A stretch of DNA of 64,000 nucleotides from Coptis chinensis (taxonomy: Eukaryota; Streptophyta; Magnoliopsida; Ranunculales; Ranunculaceae), in the NCBI GenBank assembly GCA_015680905.1, contig CM027377.1, positions 28,172,501 through 28,236,500 of the forward strand, given 5' to 3'. The translations under genes were made by a program, and so were the position numbers. Below are positions 32,386 to 45,175 of the stretch, piece after piece. The notes beneath the pieces were generated by a model. It did no database searches. It saw only the letters and a program-made list of their open reading frames with translations, and was not told the DNA's origin. The stretch's first letter is position 1; every line of letters begins with the position of its first letter.

Positions 32386-34914
32386 ACCTATATGTCATCC
32401 TTATTGGTGGAAGTTGTTGTCTTTTGGTTACTTTATTTCATAATTTTGTAACTTAAATAATTCTTTTTTTTTTTTTTGTGATTCTGCAAAATATGTTGCA
32501 AGTTTTTTTTCCCTTATTTTTTTGTATAAAGATATTAGTGTGGTGGAAATTTAACTTTATGCGCCTATATCATATGAGAAAGCTTTATTAGTATTTCGAT
32601 GTGGTGCATTGAGATTTGAGGTGAAATCAGTGTATGGTCCAAGTAGTGGCCTGTTGTGGCTGGTGAATGGACAGACACAGCCTGTTGGTTTTTACACTGG
32701 ATTTCGCAAAGTTTATTAGGACATTCACATAGAAGTTCTATAATTCTATTGACCATGATTATCTGAAGTGATAACATAAGATAATTTCTCACTTGCAGGT
32801 GATTTCTCAATACACTGACGTAAAGACGGTGTTGCCAGTCCATGCAGGATGCAGGTGATGGCAAACTTAGATTCAACATGCATAGAAAACTATTTTATAA
32901 TTTTTGATTTGTAATTTAGTCTGTTGTTCACAATATATTCAATTGCTATGTTGAAAAGATCAACGTCCATGGAGTGGCCTCCTGATAGCCTATTGTAGTT
33001 GTTGAATGGTTTGTCACGTTCTATTGGTGGCCTCTATATGACCTTTAATTGCTTGTAGGTGGCCTCATATAGAAAAAAAAAGGTTGGAAATTAACTCTTT
33101 GCCTAATTTTATTGACCGTGGTTAGTTGAGCATTAATGTTTGGGTAAAGTAAAATAAATATGTATACTTATCCAAAAAAAAATGTTTCTCATCTATAATC
33201 TTATATACCGTAACAATTAAGTGCAAAGGTTAAATGTACAAACAAAAAACAATTAGGAGAACAATTATTTTTAAAAGCTTAGTGACAAAGTCACTAACAA
33301 TTTCTAGTATTTTTACAATACATAAATTGTTCTCCATGATATCACTAATAGTAAATAGTCTAATACTTGTACTAATGGTTACATCAGTTTCATGATTCAA
33401 GGAGCAATTCCTTAATTAATCTAATAATCTTTGGAGTTTGGATGATGACTGGTCAACTATCATAGTAACAACGAATGAATTACTGTGATTTCAACTAAAC
33501 AAATGGAGATCACAATTTACAAATGTATAATAATTAACAGTTCCACCATTTCCTCTTAATATTTGGATGCTTGGTTAATTTAATATAGAAAAATACGAGG
33601 ACCCACATCATGAACAGCTCAGTTTGAATTATGGATGCTACGTGTATTTGTCATTATAGACATCAGCAACCAAAAACAGACCTCGCAAATACGATTTCAA
33701 CTCACAATGTCTTTCCCAATCTATTAACTTGCAGCTTTGGATAATCCATCTCAAATATCTCATCCTATTGGCAGCAAAAAAATTCAATAAACGCATGTGT
33801 ACTTAAAACAATCACCTCACTGTTGTAGTGTTAGTGTGGTACTCAACTCCTCTTTGTCCAATAACCCATTAGTGGTTAATTGGCTATGGCTAAAACTTAA
33901 TGGGCGCTCCTGAGGTTGAAGAGCAAATCAGTTTAAATCAACATGTCACTGTCTGAAGTCTGAACCAGACCCGAGCTCCGGTTCAGGTTGGTGGCAAGAA
34001 GTCCAACTGACACGCTACCTTTGGGCTTTCTTAGTAGTTATATTCGGGAGCACCAAAGTCCAGCCCTAGGTAAAACTTGGCATCTTCACAAATCAGAATA
34101 CAGGGTGATGCGGAATATACGAGATTTAGAAGAAAAGATGCGGAGATCTTCAAAAGGGAGAATTGATTTAAGGAGGAAGAAGATTGAATTGAAGAATTGT
34201 AGAAGTTGAAGGAGAAAAGTATGTTAGGTTTTGGAGATTTGATAGTTGGATAATTGATAATTCAAATCCTGAACTAAACTACAATGACCTCCTTATATAG
34301 ATAAGCTATATTTGATAACCAAAAAACCTAAACTTCTATATCTAACCTACACTTTTAAAGTTAATTAAACTCTAAATAGAAAATACTAAATATTCAAAAG
34401 TCCTAATAAATAATAATTCTACTTTAAAAATAATAATTTTAATACAAAAGAAGGAATTATAGTTAGAAAGAGAGGTTAGTAATCTTACATCACAAAGTTC
34501 AGAGATCCAATTCTCGCCTACGTTGGGTAAGTAATTTGGAAATGAATAATGAGTGGAACTGCCGACAACCAGTCACATGTACCCTGCCAAGGTCCCAGGT
34601 TGGATACTTTGACAGATACATGTCACAACTCAGTAGCTCACAACGCCATGCTTCACCCTCTCATTTTTTTTCAGTCCTAAAGTCCTATGCATGCAACTAT
34701 ATAATGACAAAATCTAGATCTTCACATTTTGGCATGTCATCGTTATTTCATGATGTATCGCTTAATTTGATAAGATTTTGTTCAGTTTACAGTAACTTAC
34801 AAGTGGTGGCAATAATTCACATGCTCTACAAAACAATATACAAGTAGCGGCAATAAGGACTCAAAGTAGGTTCGCAAGTGACAAATTTTCTAACTATCAT
34901 GGGTGTGTCTCTTA
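32386..34914. other. No recognisable gene
   Basis: AT-rich sequence after the Helitron helicase. The Helitron 3' end must lie somewhere here, but no convincing hairpin plus CTRR is visible. Two loosely similar stretches mention TGGCCTCCTGATAGCC (about 32975) and GTGGCCTGTTGTGGC (about 32645). The reading frame at 33988-34209 has no recognisable similarity. Confidence 0.45.
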
Positions 34915-35386
34915 GGGCATTACCAATGGGAGCTTTATATGTCCTTCTATTTTCAAATTTAAAGGAACAATACAAAAATAGGCTTTCAATATAGCATCTA
35001 TATAGGCTCCTATAGTTACTATCTTTCAAAACTATCTCTATTTCTATCACATTTATAGAGGGCCCGGTCCGTTTTGCGAAATAAAAAAATATGTCCATAA
35101 ACATTTCGATGGCCAAAAACGTTTAAGTTACAAAACACTGGAAACGTGGATTTAAAAACATTGTTATTGCTAAGACTCAAATCTTGCACCCAGCCCATCC
35201 ACACGATTTTCCCAAACCAAACTTTGCCACTAGTCCACTATCAAATGGATGATTTTAGTTTTGATTATAAAGGCTGCGGTTGTACAACCCATCATTTAAA
35301 AGTCCTTCATACTAGATCTCTTCTTCAACCTAATCTTTAAAATGGTGATGTGGCCTTTTATTTTGATAGCCTGCATTGGTGATTCC
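34915..35386. mobile_element. Tourist-like MITE candidate
   Basis: A 472-bp noncoding unit with imperfect inverted ends (GGGCATTACCAATGGGAG on the left; the right end inverted reads GGAATCACCAATGCAGG) and TTA on both flanks (34912-34914 and 35387-35389), the target duplication of PIF/Harbinger elements. End similarity is only about two thirds, so the call is tentative. Confidence 0.45.
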
Positions 35387-35389
35387 TTA

Positions 35390-36249
35390 TGAACGTAGAT
35401 TTGGCTCCTTTTATGAGTTGTTTCCAGAGCCATGGTTATTTGAATATTTTGGAAGTGATTTAAACACTATTTTAGTTGGCTATCTTTAAAACTTATTCCA
35501 AGGAAGATAATTTGATGTATAAAGTAGACTAACTATTATTTTGGTGGGACACCTACTGACCTACATTTATATGTAGTAATGTGTCATGTCTATCCTTGTT
35601 TTCTCTTTCTTTTGGCATATTATTTAGTCTTTACACAATGTAAAAACTCTAGGGACATGCACATGTTGCATGTGGCACAATGAAGAAGAGAATTGAGAAG
35701 GATCAGACAAGTAAAACAAAAGCCTGAGAATCTGGAATTTTGAGTGGCACAGTCAACTAAGCATCTCCAACTTCCCCAACCCATATGTATGCCCATCGAG
35801 TTCACTAAACGAGCCAATCCCATATAACTTCCATTCAACTACCCAACTCTTAACTTACCCAGGCGCCCAGCACACAGCCCATACGCCTGATTTCAAATTT
35901 CTCACATCAACCAAAAATACAACGAAAGACAAGAAAGAAGAGAGACAGAGACAGATAGGGTCATAATTTTGTGGTGGAGCAGATACTAACCATCAGCTCC
36001 TGGTGCAGATTATCGGCTATCAGAAGCGAAAAACGAAAATTAAGGTACAACTGGGGAAAAAATCTAACATGTAGCACAAGTGCAGCTCTTCATGAAAAAC
36101 CCCAACCAGCAAGACTTCTTACCAAGCGTAAATTTTCATTCACCAAAATTGTTATAAAAACATTAATTATTAGTTTTTAATATGTATGAAACATGTTTTT
36201 AGTTGGATTTGAACCCATGATTTGTTCTTACACTTAAGTGTGGGACTTA
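35390..36249. other. No recognisable gene
   Basis: I see no gene, RNA or clear repeat. A tRNA-like B-box sequence (minus strand GGTTCAAATCC, near 36210) stands alone without an A box I can support. Confidence 0.4.
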
Positions 36250-37392
36250 CGTTGTAAAAAAGAACTTGAGGTCCTTATGTTTACAAGACTTATGTCTTTG
36301 TGTATATGTGTAATTGTGTAAAGAGATATAAGGGTGCTTGCGCCCCCACAAAGCCACATGGGTTTAGAGCCCCCAAATCTAGGGGAGCGTTAGGACAATC
36401 TACTACTCTAATAAAAAATTCTAATATTTCACTACAGCCAACAATTACAATTCTAAACTATGGATATAACTATCACAAAACAGGCAATAGAAATATAGAA
36501 AAAGTAAAACATATCACAACACAAAGATGTACCGTAGTTCGGTCAATGATGTCTACTTTCACAAGAGCTAATCCTTTTATAAGTATGGGAAGAAATATTA
36601 CAATCACTTATCTCAAGTCTCTCCACCTTACTAGATCTCTCTTATCTCCTTATAAGTTTTTCTCTTTGCAAGGGTTTTCTCTCAATTTTGATTGCTCTCA
36701 AAATTGGGTCTCTATTCAAGACTTTGTTTTCCAAAACCTAACTTTTGTTTTTATAGTAATCTAAAATTTCGGCGCGTCTGTAAAATTTCATGCATACTGT
36801 AGAAAAATCAGAACTCGGCATGTTTAGGCATGAGAGCGGGCGCGCTCTTGGCAATGCCAATCTGAGCGTGCGTGCCCTCTTATTTTTCTAACATCCAGAA
36901 TTTCAGTAGACATGTTTTGTGAGAAGCTGAAAAAAAACTATCTTCTTTTTCACAGTAAGGGCGCGGGCGCGCCTTAGTCACGACCAATCTAAGTGTGTGC
37001 GCACTCTGACTTATTCACATGAACAGTACATATTTCTCCTTCTTCCTCATGTGAGGGATAACTCCAACAATCTCCCCCTCCCGAACAGTGAAGGTGGATA
37101 CCTCCATACATTCCTAAATCAACAGGAGGAATCTGCTACCATTCCGGCTATAGCATAACAAACATCAAACATACCTTTCGGTAAAACTTTGGTCATCATA
37201 TCCGACTTGTTCTTGTTGGTATGGATTTTCTCAATGCACAATTGCTTGTATTCGAGAACTTCTCTAATCCAATGATAGTGCACATGTATGTGTTTGGATC
37301 TAGAATGAAAACTTGGATTCTTGCTTAAATGGATGGCGCTCTGACTGTCACATATAACTACAAATTGTTTCTGTTTTAGCCCTAGTTTATCG
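36250..37392 (-). mobile_element. Copia LTR retroelement fossil (3' end)
   Basis: On the minus strand, 37392 to about 37130 encodes the typical end of Copia polymerase (RNase H part; VVICDSQSAIHLSKNPSFHS, KHIHVHYHWIREVLEYKQLC). It is followed by a purine-rich tract (37070-37085) and an LTR that starts TGTTGGAGTTATCC at 37069 and runs to roughly 36250-36300; its far end is not certain. The rest of the element is absent from this side. It is broken and old, and the CACTA-like sequence starts exactly at its upper edge. Confidence 0.75.
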
Positions 37393-38654
37393 CACTAATA
37401 GAAAAAGGGCTTTTTGTGACTATTTTAAAATGTTATTTGTTACTATTTTGTTCGAAACGGTCACAAATGGTAGAAAAGGGTTTTTGTGACTGTTTTAAAA
37501 AGTTTTTTGTGACGTGCGTTTTCGAAACGGTCACCAATGATTTTTTTTTCTTTCTAAAGAAGGTGTATATATGTGGAGAACTATTTGTGACTGTCATATC
37601 CAAAAAGAAAGAAGATATTAATAGCATAAGCATAAACCCTATTCTATACTTCCATCCCCTGGTGTGGGCAATGGAACTAATAACTAAAAACATAAAGAAC
37701 TAACCTGATTGAAGAATACTATGAACCAGAAGAATCATTAAACCTTAAGCATCAGCTTCATCTCCTCCCTTGAAGAAGAAGATTAGCCTTCCATATAGAA
37801 GGAAGAACACGAAGAACGAGAAGAAGAAGAGTCGAAGAACATAAGACTAGAAATACTAACTTATTAAGACTCGGCTAGTTAAAACCGAATCTTTTATTAT
37901 TAATCTCTCTCTGCCTCAAGTTCTGGAGACAAGAGTATAAGTGAATTGGCCAATTACATGAGGTACTTAAGTCCTCTATTTATAGGGGTTACAATGAGTT
38001 ATAGAAACATTCCAAACCGCCATTTGTTTCCTAATACAAATCAACTTTTTTCAGAGTCCAACTTCGTCTCCAAAACTGAGAAGGAATTGGCTACAGTGTC
38101 GTTTCATGCATCTAGACGCACGATCCATGCATCTCAGACACGAGCAATGCGTCTGGACGCGCGATCCATGTATCCCAGACGCGGAAGTCTATTTTGTCTC
38201 TTCTGCTCTATCATTCTATCCTCTTTTGCGGGCTTTGGTCTAAGCAACAAATCCTTTGGCCTTGGGCTTCCAAATAGGCTTTAAAATAGGTCCAAGTCGC
38301 ATCTTTAATAACTTCAATTCCTTGGCCTTATCCATGATTGTCCACGGACTTCCCATGTGATCCTTAATGCTCTAAATTGCTCCGTTTTACCCTTTTTTCT
38401 CTAATATTCCACAAAACTCTCTTTTTCACCTATAGAATCATAACACATAACTTACAAACACTATTAGTCTACTAAGATGGCTAAACAAGAGGCATAATTG
38501 AGGGTTAAATTGCACTTCTTGAGCACTTATCATGTGACAAATGGTTTTTTCTAGGTTGTGGAGTATAATTTGTGACTGGTCTTCAAAAACAGTTACATAT
38601 TCCCGGACTTTATGTGACAGTCCTAAAGACCCAAGTATTTTTCGCTCCCCCAAC
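37393..38654. mobile_element. CACTA-like element end, interrupted
   Basis: Starts CACTAATAGAAAAAGGGC directly at the Copia fossil and carries repeated TTTGTGAC and GAAACGGTCAC motifs in direct and inverted orientation (37393-37591 and 38539-38640), typical of a CACTA subterminal region. An LTR-like insertion (37592-38532) splits it, and the Gypsy element at 38655 begins where it ends. The right terminus is not seen, so it is partial. Confidence 0.6.
37592..38532. mobile_element. LTR-like insertion C
   Basis: A 941-bp noncoding unit with edges TGTCATATCC and GCACTTATCA. The six bases TGTGAC stand on both sides (37586-37591 and 38533-38538). On the minus strand it opens TGATAAGTGCTCAAGAAGTG, alike to the start of insertions A and B in the same orientation (TGATAAGAGCCCAAAACTGT), so it may be a relative. 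Probably a solo LTR or short noncoding LTR element. Confidence 0.6.
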
Positions 38655-39261
38655 TGTAGGGGAGTGATATCCTCATTAAGGATTATCACACACGCGTAAA
38701 GCATAAAGCGAACTTCGGAGACGCCGACCTCCAAGATCGACTGTGGCGGAGCTCCCTTAATGAAGACATACGCGCGTAGCATAGGTGAACCCGAAACATC
38801 GACCTCCAAGACCGATCTATGAGTAGCTCCTTTCATGTAGGTGGTATGAACTAAGATGTCTCAGTACGAACACATGGCCAAAGACAGAATGACTCAAATA
38901 AGGTCACCACCAGGGGTAATCATTACCAAAATCTTACTTGTATTTCCCACCACCGGGAAATAGGGACTACCGCACCAACTCCCAATCAGCACACGACTTA
39001 TACCAAAACCAGCCCAACACTCATTCACAATCTCCACCTTACACGTGTGCAGGTAGCACACGTGCCTCTAGGATTGAAACTTCACAAGCCTATAAATACC
39101 ACCTATTTGAACTACGTGAGGCCTGATTCCTCTCTCCCCTAGAAAATCAAGAGAGGATACGTAGGTAGCTCGCTCATCAGCGAACTCGGTCTCTCCAAAA
39201 AATCTCAACCTATTCCCTTCTTTCTACGACCTGTAAAGCAAAACCAAAGCACCCCTTTACA
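38655..39261 (+). repeat. Left LTR of the Tat-type Gypsy element
   Basis: 607 bp, starting TGTAGGGGAGTGATATCC and ending CACCCCTTTACA. A TATAAATA promoter-like box lies near 39091-39098. Followed directly by the primer-binding site. Confidence 0.9.
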
Positions 39262-39342
39262 TTGGCGCCGTCAGTGGGTTCGATTACTTGAGAAATCACA
39301 TTAACCCAACTCAAAAATCTACAATTCTCAAGCCCACGAAGC

Positions 39343-40900
39343 ATGGTCAGCCTTGAAGCTCAAGTTCAAAACCTTGCAGAACAACCGGGTTTAACAAGCG
39401 AGCATTTCCTTGCTCGGGCAAGAAAATGCTTTCGCTTTCGCCCAAGTTGGCGCTTACCAACAACCCGAACCGGTAATGTTGCTGAAAACGGCATCAACAA
39501 GGTTAATCAGCAGATTAACGAATTGTCACACAGGATAGACCAGAGTGCAGTCAGAAAGGATGCGACCCAAATTGTTCAGAAGGTGCTCAAGACATACCGC
39601 ACGTCCCCGTTCAGTGCTGACATTCTCAGTAAACCCTCTCCTCAAGATTTCATCCAGCCACGCTTCCCCATGTATGATGGCAGCACATGCCCCGGTCAGC
39701 ATGTGGCTCGATACATTCAAAGTCTGGCCCTCTACAGTTCTCCTGAGTTTGATCATCTTCACTGTAGACTATTTCCGGCCAGTCTCAAGGATGGCGCACT
39801 TGATTGGTTCTTCTCTCTGGAACCTGATTCTGTTAAAACTTTTGAGCAGCTTACTGATCTGTTTGCTAGCCAATACGTGCACAACAGACGCAAGAAGGCA
39901 GATCTTGATTCGCTGTTCCAGTTATCATTCAGGGAAGATGAAACCATTCGCCAATTCTTAGGACGGTTCAAGGCTGAACTGTTGTGTATGGAAAGCGGAC
40001 TGAAAGAGTCTTTTGCCACACTGGCATTTTCTAACGCCTGTCGAGTGCGTAATACCGACCTCTCCAGATCGCTGATGAAAGAACGCCCAGAAACGCTATC
40101 CGAACTGTACGCCAGGGTCGACAAGTATATCAAGTTACAAGAAAGTTTGCAGTCCAGTGGTTTAGCCGAGGTCCAGGAGGTGGCGGTGGTTTCGATCCCA
40201 GCGTGCCAAAAGCGATCCAGTCGGCCGGTACCGGGCGGAACTTCGGCAGGATAACAACAGAGAGTTCGCTGTCTTGACACGCTCCCCTAGTTACATACTG
40301 GACAAGATCTAGCGAGCCTCATACTTCCGCCCAGATGTGAGGCAGCCAATAGATCGACCCGACAAGCCATACTGTGCATTCCACAAGGCAAAATGCCACG
40401 AAACCAATGCGTGCTGGGGGCTTAAGCACTATCGCCAAGACCTTATTGAAGCTGGTCATATTAAACAGTACACCAACATTTCTGATGGTGATTTGTGTCA
40501 TAAGCTCATGGCTCGCCGGGTGCACAGTCGATCTCCACCTCGCCGTCACCATCAAGACCTTCCAGCTCGCCCCCACAGTAGAGGACGTCCCAGAGATCGT
40601 TCTCACCACGAGCGAAGACAACACTCCTCAGATCGTGACAATGCTCGAACAATTCACATGATTACTTTCCCCGATGATTCTGTCACCTCATCCAGAGAGA
40701 AAAGACGTCGTGGTCGGGCCTCCGGAAGTGTATCATTTTACTTCCCGGCGGCACGCTCAGCGATTCAATCGCCATTCGGAGATATCATTTTCACGAGGGC
40801 CGACCTCAACAAAGGTCTGCCTTCCTCACAACGACGACCGGTCGCCCATGTCAAGATCAGCGGACCGACAAGAAAAGCGCGTCTGATCGACCGGAGTTCA
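39343..40900 (+). mobile_element. gag region of the Gypsy element
   Basis: The Gag-type capsid homology (DFIQPRFPMYDGSTCPGQHV, DGALDWFFSLEPDSVKTFEQ, FREDETIRQFLGRFKAELL) begins after ATG 39343. Further decayed gag sequence follows to about 40900, with a Cys/His-like patch around 40375-40430. Fossil coding sequence, not functional. Confidence 0.85.
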
Positions 40901-40938
40901 TCGTTCATGCATTTTTATTCTATCACACCATCAAAGAA

Positions 40939-43900
40939 ATGAGTTTGCCCAAGTCAGTTCTTATAGATCCGATTGCCCCCCTTTATGTGTTCAATGGCTC
41001 CAGGGCCAACCCCGTCGGTGATATCATCCTCCCAGTATCAGTCGAATCTAAAGAGGACAAAGTCAGCTGCAATACACGCTTCAGTGTCCTGGACATCAAG
41101 TCGTCCTATAACGCCATACTAGGACGACGATGGATCCACCAAATGCAAGCTGTACCGTCAACATTGCATCAAGTTCTCCGTTTCCCAAGCCCCAGAGGAA
41201 TGATGGAGCTCAGAAGCAATCAACTGGAAGCATATCATTGTAACCAAATCTTGTCAGCAGGTAGGAATGACAGTGGACCAATCCACACAAGCAAAGAGCC
41301 CACCAGTTATACCATGGCTAAAGATCTGATTGCCGAGGTCAGAACCAACAAATCCAAGCAGCAAGCTGGGGGCTCTAGTAAGAAGATGCAGTCGCCTATA
41401 TCCACCCCAGAAGTAAATCCAGCCACTGTCCCTCCATCAGAACGGATCCCAGAAGTAGCGTCAGTTGATGTCAATACAGTGGTCACGCCCCCAGTGGACC
41501 CCTCCACCATTGTTACCTCATCAGTTAGCATCCCAATAGCCTCACCGCCATGTGTCGCACAACAAATCTCCAAAGGCGGTTTACTCCATTTCCTGCTATC
41601 ATGGCCACAGACGCCATTCCAATCCCTGTTCTCGTCACCACAGATACCGATCCAGTTCGGGCGAATAAGTTCACTCTCCCTCAGATCGCTGAAATGTCAC
41701 CACACGAAGAAGCGTCGCCACCCAAGCCAGCACCTCACCAAGTCGACAGAGAGCGGGTGAACTTAGGAACTGATAATGATCCCAAGTTTGTGTATGTAGG
41801 GGCTAACCTTGACCCCACACTCAAGGCCCAACTTGTAAACTTTTTGGCTATGAATAAAAATGTTTTCGCCTGGTCGTATATCGATGTGCCCGGTATAGAC
41901 CCTAGTGTAGCATGTCATCGATTAAATGTAAATCCTAATGCTCGACCGGTTATGGCGACGACCTCGCCGGTTATCCCCGGTTTTGAAAGCCATTAATGGC
42001 GAATTCGACAAGCTCGAAGCAAGTCGGTTTCCTCGAAAAGGTGGACTATCCCGATGGATCGCCAACATCGTTCGCGGTCCCCAAAAGAATGGAACAGTTT
42101 GCACGTGTAATGCGATTTCACAAATGTCAATCAAGAAACACCAAAAGATAGCTTTCCCCTACCTCGCATTGACCGACTGGTCGACCAGACCTGTGGGCAT
42201 GAACTTCTTTCCTTTATGGATGCGTACAATAGATACAACCAAATCCCACTCGCTGAGGAAGATCAAGAGAAGACCTCGTTCATTACCGAGCAAGGAATTT
42301 ATTGTTACAACGTCCTCCCGTTCGGCCTTAAGAACGCCAGATCGACATATCAGCGTCTGGTAATTGACATGTTCCAGGACATGTTAGGAGAGACCATGGA
42401 GGTTTACATCGACGACATGGTCGTCAAAAGCAAGAAAGCCGGCGACCATATTAGTCACCTTGAGCAGGCGTTCTCCAGATTGCGCCTCACTCGAATGAAG
42501 TTGAACCCAGAGAAATGCCTCTTTGGAGCGTCCTCTAGTAAGTTTCTCGGATATCAGGTGTCACAGCGCGGGATCGAAGCCAATCCAGACCAAATCCGAG
42601 CGTTCTTAGACATGCCTGATCCACAGACGAAGAAGCAGATACAGAAGTTGTTAGGCATGGTCGCTGCACTTAACAGATTCATATCCAAGGCGTTCGACAA
42701 ATGTCGCTCATTCTTACAACTCCTCAAAAAAGGCGAACAGTTCTCATGGAACGATCAATGCTACCAAGCATTCGCCACTCTTAAAGAATACCTCACCACG
42801 CCTCCTGTCTTAGCCAAACCAATAGATGGAGAAACACTGGGGCTATACCTGGCAATATCAGACTTCGCCATCAGCTCAGTTATCTTCAAAGAAGAAAACA
42901 ACTCAGAAAAGCCGATCTACTTCACAAGTAAGACGCTCACGCTAGCTGAGACGAATTATTCTTTCCTTGAAAGAGTTGTACTTGCTTTGGTGTATTCGGC
43001 AAGAAAATTCAGGCCGTACTTTCAAGCACATCCGATCAAAGTACTGACCGACCTCCCGTTGAAGAAAATCCTCCACAAAGAAAACAAGACTACTCGTATG
43101 ACAGTATGGGCCGAGGAGCTCGGTGAACACCACATGGAGTTTGTATCTCGCACCTCTCAAAAAGGTCAAGTCGTCGCCGATTTCCTAGCAGATTTCCCTG
43201 CTCAGGACCCACACTGGGAACCAGCGATGGAGCTCGCAGGCACCAAGGAACGTGTCACACCAGTCTGGTCTCTCTTTGTAGATGGTTCTAGCAACCCGGG
43301 AAGGAGTGACATCGGGGTCGTCTTAGTGTCTCCCGAAGGAATTATGGTTGGAAAATCAGTTCGACTCGACTTCGCATCTTCCAACAACGAGGCGGAATAC
43401 GAAGCGTTGATCATGGGCTTTCGTATGGCACTACAGCTCGGTGTGCAAGAGCTTCAAGTCTTTAGTGACTCGCAACTGATTGTTCGCCAGATTGCTAAAG
43501 AGTACACTACTCAGGAAGGTAACCTTTCGAAGTATCTTCAAGTCGTTCATCATTTGTTGCCTTCTTTTAAGAGATCTATCGTACACCATTTTTTGCGTGA
43601 TGAGAACCGTCACGCAGACAGCCTAGCTTACCTAGCCACTCAAACACCGAGTTGCGTTCCACGACAACTCCTCATTGAGGTAGTCGACCGACCTGCATAC
43701 CAGGTCGAACATGCCCTAGTTATAGCCGATCTGTTCCCTCTCTCCGAAGATCAGTTGAGCCAGACTTGGATGCAGCCCATCATGGACTACATCCATCAGG
43801 GCATGCTCCCTGTAGAGCGTGCCAAAGCCAGACAAATCCAATATCAAGCACGTCGTTATTGCGTGTTGCACAATAAGTTGTTTAGAAAATCTGCTGGTGG

Positions 43901-44990
43901 ACCGCACTTGCGATGTATTACTCCAGAGCAGGGCCAATTGATATTTGCCGAAATTCATGAGGGAGAATGTGGAAACCATGTCGGAGGTCGCTCTTTAGCC
44001 CACAAGGCAATTTCCCAAGGCTACTTTTGGCCCCGTATGCAGATCGATGCCAAAGCATACGTCCTCAAGTGCTTAAAATGTCAAACGTTCGGCCACAACA
44101 TCATTCAGCCCGCTCGAGAACTGATCAGTATAGCAAGCCCATGGCCATTTCATATGTGGGCTATGGACATCATAGGCCCATTCGTCCCACAGAAAAGCAC
44201 TGGTTTTCGATTCGTCTTAGCTGTAACAGACTATTTCACCAAGTGGGTCGAGGCCATTCCTTTAGTACATGTCAAAGAATCACATGTCCGAAACTTCATC
44301 TGGACTCACATCATCACCAGATTTGGTTTGCCACATACGTTAGTGATGGACAATGAACCCCAATTCAAAGGCAGAACGGTTAAAGACTTTCTAGCCAAAT
44401 GGAAGAAAGTTCATGCGTTCTCTACTCCACAATAATATGCTCAGAGTAATGGTTAAGCAGAAGCCAGCAACAAGGCCATCTTAGAGAATTTAAAGAAAAA
44501 GATTGAAAGAAACAAGAGCCAATGGCCAAATCAGTTGGAGAACATTTTGTGGGCTCATCGCACCACAGCGCGGTCTAGTACAGGCGAATCTCCATTCTCC
44601 TTGTGTTATGGCACAGAAGCTGTAATTCCTACCGAGCTGACAGTCACCACGACTCGATCTGAGCTAGTCGAAACGGGAAACAATGATTTTGTTTTAGCAC
44701 GAGAAGTCGATTTGCTAGAAGAACGGCGTGACTTAGCCGCCATCAGAGTCGCCTCTTATCAGCAAACCTTGAAGAACTCCTACAATAAACGGGTGCATCC
44801 TCAATCTTTCCAGCCCAGCGATCTAGTGCTAAAAAAGACGCAAGACGACTCCAAGCTAGCCCCTAATTGGGAAGGCCCATACATCGTAGAACGCGTTGTA
44901 GGCAATGGAGCATACTGGATAAAAAATCAAGAAGGGAAATTGTTACCTCGCCCATGGAATACTTATCTGCTGAAAAGATTTTATCAATAA
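40939..44990 (+). mobile_element. pol region of the Gypsy element
   Basis: Order visible: aspartic protease-like (about 40960-41130), reverse transcriptase (about 42000-42560, with YIDDMVVKS), RNase H (about 42760-43190), archaeal-type RNase H (about 43265-43640, VDGSSNPGRSDIGVVLVSPE, DENRHADSLAYLA), integrase zinc-binding part (about 43960-44090) and core (about 44140-44480), with a C-terminal part to 44990. The long open stretch 42216-44435 (739 codons) covers RT to integrase. Broken as a whole. Confidence 0.9.
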
Positions 44991-45175
44991 AACCTTTGTT
45001 GTTGTATATTCTATTTTTTAAGCACTGTAAGTTTAAGGTTAAATTTTTATGTTACCTAGTATAAGGTTTTCCATTTGCTGGCATCAAAAAGTCCTACAGC
45101 TCGCATCAGAAGCACGACCAGTATACTTCCCTGATCTAACACGCTTAGCGCGCCATACGCTCTCATAAGCGAAAG

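Noticed and set aside
32386-33100. Helitron 3' end
   Set aside because: Looked for a hairpin followed by CTRR; none was convincing, so no terminus is claimed.
33988-34209. 73-codon reading frame with a basic C-terminus
   Set aside because: No recognisable motif, no splice context, and composition typical of chance frames.
36184-36240. Second tRNA-like sequence (GGTTCAAATCC on the minus strand)
   Set aside because: Only a B-box-like motif; no acceptor stem or A box could be drawn.
39526-44356. Long reading frames in other frames across the Gypsy gag/pol
   Set aside because: They overlap the real gag and pol frames and show no similarity of their own; shadows of coding sequence.
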